Of a stretch of DNA of 24,493 nucleotides, positions 23,121 through 24,493 are shown piece after piece. This DNA is from Phyllobacteriaceae bacterium (GTDB lineage: Bacteria; Pseudomonadota; Alphaproteobacteria; Rhizobiales; Rhizobiaceae), in assembly GCA_024645155.1 (NCBI GenBank), contig JAHEGF010000014.1, positions 1 to 24,493 of the forward strand, given 5' to 3'. The position numbers and the translations under genes were made by a program. The notes under the pieces were generated by a model that was given only the letters and a program-made list of their open reading frames with translations, ran no database searches and had not been told where the DNA came from. Position 1 is the first letter of the stretch; each line of letters opens with the position of its first letter.

Positions 23121-24493
23121 ATGGCTCCGCCGCTACTCTATCTGGACGGGGTGTCGCTGACATTCGGCGGCACACCGCTGCTTGAAAATGCCGCGCTTTC
23201 CGTTGGCGCTGGCGAACGGATAGCACTTGTCGGGCGCAACGGTTCCGGCAAGTCTACGCTTTTGAAAATTGCAGCCGGATTGATTGAACCGCAATCCGGT
23301 GAGGTTTTCCGTGCACCGGCAGCGACGATACGCTATCTGCAGCAATCCCCGGATTTTGAAGGTCACGAGACAGTTGCCGCCTATGTTGAATCGGCTCTTG
23401 ATGCGACCGGCGATCCGCTTCGGGCTTTGTATCTGATCGGGCATCTAGGTTTGGAAGGCGATGCTGATCCGAAGACGTTGTCAGGTGGGGAGGGCCGCCG
23501 CGCTGCGCTTGCGCGCGTCCTGGCATCACAGCCGGACATCCTGCTTCTTGATGAGCCGACCAACCATCTCGACCTGACCACCATCGAGTGGCTTGAGGAC
23601 GAGCTGAGCCGGACATCTGCGGCAATGGTCCTGATATCCCACGATCGGCGCTTTCTCCAGCGGACAACAAGGGCGACGGTGTGGCTTGATCGCGGGGCAA
23701 CCAAACGGCTTGACAAGGGATTTACGCATTTTGAAGCCTGGCGTGACAATTTGCTGGAAGCCGAAGAACTCGAACTGCACAAGCTCGGCCGTGAAATCAT
23801 TCGTGAAGAGCACTGGCTACGCTACGGCGTGACCGCCAGGCGCAAACGCAACATGCGGCGACTGAGAGAACTGGGCGACAAACGGACAGCATTGCGTGTG
23901 CACAGACGGGCGGAAGGCGTGGCGAAAATGATCGCAAGCGACGGCCGGTTGTCCGGGAAACTGGTTATCGAGGCCGATGGTATCGACAAGAATTACGATG
24001 AACGAACGATTGTTCGTGACTTTTCCATTCGCATCAATCGTGGAGACCGGGTCGGCATTGTCGGTGCAAACGGTGCCGGCAAAACAACGCTTGTGTCGAT
24101 GCTGACCGGTCAATTGAAGCCGGACAGCGGTACCGTCCGCCACGGGGCCAATCTTGACGTTGCGGTGCTTGACCAGAAACGGGCAAAACTCGATCCCGAA
24201 GAAACACTGTCCGATTTTCTCACCGGCGGGCGCAGTGACCAGATTTCCGTCAATGGCGAACCGCGCCATGTGGTTTCCTATCTGAAGGATTTCCTGTTCA
24301 AGCCGGAGCAGGCCCGAACTCCGGTTGGCGCCTTGTCGGGCGGTGAAAAGGCACGGCTATTGCTGGCGCAGATCCTCGCTCGTCCAGCCAACCTTCTGGT
24401 GCTGGATGAACCGACCAACGATCTCGACATGGAAACGCTCGATCTGCTCGAAAGCCTTGTCGATGATTTTCCGGGAACCGTGATTCTTGTCAG
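23121..24493 (+). CDS. uup: ABC-F family ATPase, Uup type, 3' end beyond window
   Basis: The first 457 or so residues of a cytoplasmic twin-ATPase protein; no stop occurs before the window ends. First ATPase: Walker A GRNGSGKST (38-46), signature LSGGEGRR (120-127), Walker B ILLLDEPTNHLDL (140-152). The linker is charged and helical (RRKRNMRRLRELGDKRTALR). Second ATPase: GANGAGKTT, ALSGGEKARL and LLVLDEPTNDLDME. These signatures place it in ABC-F, soluble proteins that act on ribosomes; Uup homologues influence ribosome assembly and precise excision in E. coli. The first domain is short between Walker A and signature, as I recall for rhizobial homologues. ATG 23121 fits the family N-terminus MAPPLLYLDGVSLTFGG; an ATG at 23111 is out of frame. 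Confidence 0.92.
   Translation, partial: MAPPLLYLDGVSLTFGGTPLLENAALSVGAGERIALVGRNGSGKSTLLKIAAGLIEPQSGEVFRAPAATIRYLQQSPDFEGHETVAAYVESALDATGDPLRALYLIGHLGLEGDADPKTLSGGEGRRAALARVLASQPDILLLDEPTNHLDLTTIEWLEDELSRTSAAMVLISHDRRFLQRTTRATVWLDRGATKRLDKGFTHFEAWRDNLLEAEELELHKLGREIIREEHWLRYGVTARRKRNMRRLRELGDKRTALRVHRRAEGVAKMIASDGRLSGKLVIEADGIDKNYDERTIVRDFSIRINRGDRVGIVGANGAGKTTLVSMLTGQLKPDSGTVRHGANLDVAVLDQKRAKLDPEETLSDFLTGGRSDQISVNGEPRHVVSYLKDFLFKPEQARTPVGALSGGEKARLLLAQILARPANLLVLDEPTNDLDMETLDLLESLVDDFPGTVILV

Noticed and set aside
1..24493. tRNA, rRNA, CRISPR array, insertion sequence or prophage genes
   Set aside because: By reading I found no cloverleaf sequence, repeat-spacer array, transposase, integrase or terminal inverted repeats; a tRNA or mobile-element search program would be needed to be certain.

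Overview
The window looks like a chromosomal segment from an alphaproteobacterium, most likely of the order Hyphomicrobiales (Rhizobiales). The reasons are the moderately GC-rich coding sequence, the SUV3-like helicase / S4 protein / 7Fe ferredoxin FdxA / CarD neighbourhood, the PhaR-PhaA-PhaB group, a TPP-riboswitch thiBPQ operon beside thiamine diphosphokinase, and GANTC and TTAA-N7-TTAA sites typical of CcrM and CtrA control. I see no insertion sequence, prophage, CRISPR array, tRNA or rRNA. Nearly every gene belongs to a known family.

Layout. 1-2600: the 3' end of ispG converges on a farnesyl/geranyl diphosphate synthase gene, both for isoprenoid precursors. A divergent monofunctional peptidoglycan transglycosylase gene (mtgA) follows. 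2600-5050: rpmF (L32) with a structured leader and a clear terminator, then a four-helix membrane protein and a gamma-glutamyltransferase-family gene that are nearly contiguous. 5050-7910: polyhydroxyalkanoate control and synthesis, with phaR divergent from phaA-phaB and a strong terminator after phaB. 7930-8960: a small secreted protein, then a 660-base gene-free stretch rich in GANTC sites with one exact CtrA-type box. 8960-12410: a very long SUV3-like RNA helicase overlapping an S4-domain protein by 4 bases.

12406-14400 holds a two-gene acyl-CoA dehydrogenase/MaoC-type hydratase operon on the minus strand. Its last stop codon shares a CTAG palindrome with the stop of the S4 gene. 14624-15917: fdxA, carD and a terminator. 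15980-18350: a tiny exported peptide, a MarR regulator and, convergently, an M48 lipoprotein protease with a C-terminal LysM-like domain. 18485-22745: thiamine uptake (thiB-thiP-thiQ, overlapping genes behind a TPP riboswitch) divergent from thiN, which makes TPP, the riboswitch ligand. 22773-24493: a glycine-zipper lipoprotein and the 5' part of an ABC-F ATPase (Uup type) that runs off the window.

I did not find a clearly new multi-gene system. The most interesting signals are non-coding: the CcrM/CtrA-like stretch at 8301-8960, a possible three-way pairing switch between the TPP aptamer and the thiB Shine-Dalgarno sequence, and a strong hairpin just in front of the Uup start. Two protein-level points also deserve a look: an acyl-CoA dehydrogenase without the usual catalytic glutamate position, and a gene that would encode a mature peptide of only about 29 residues.
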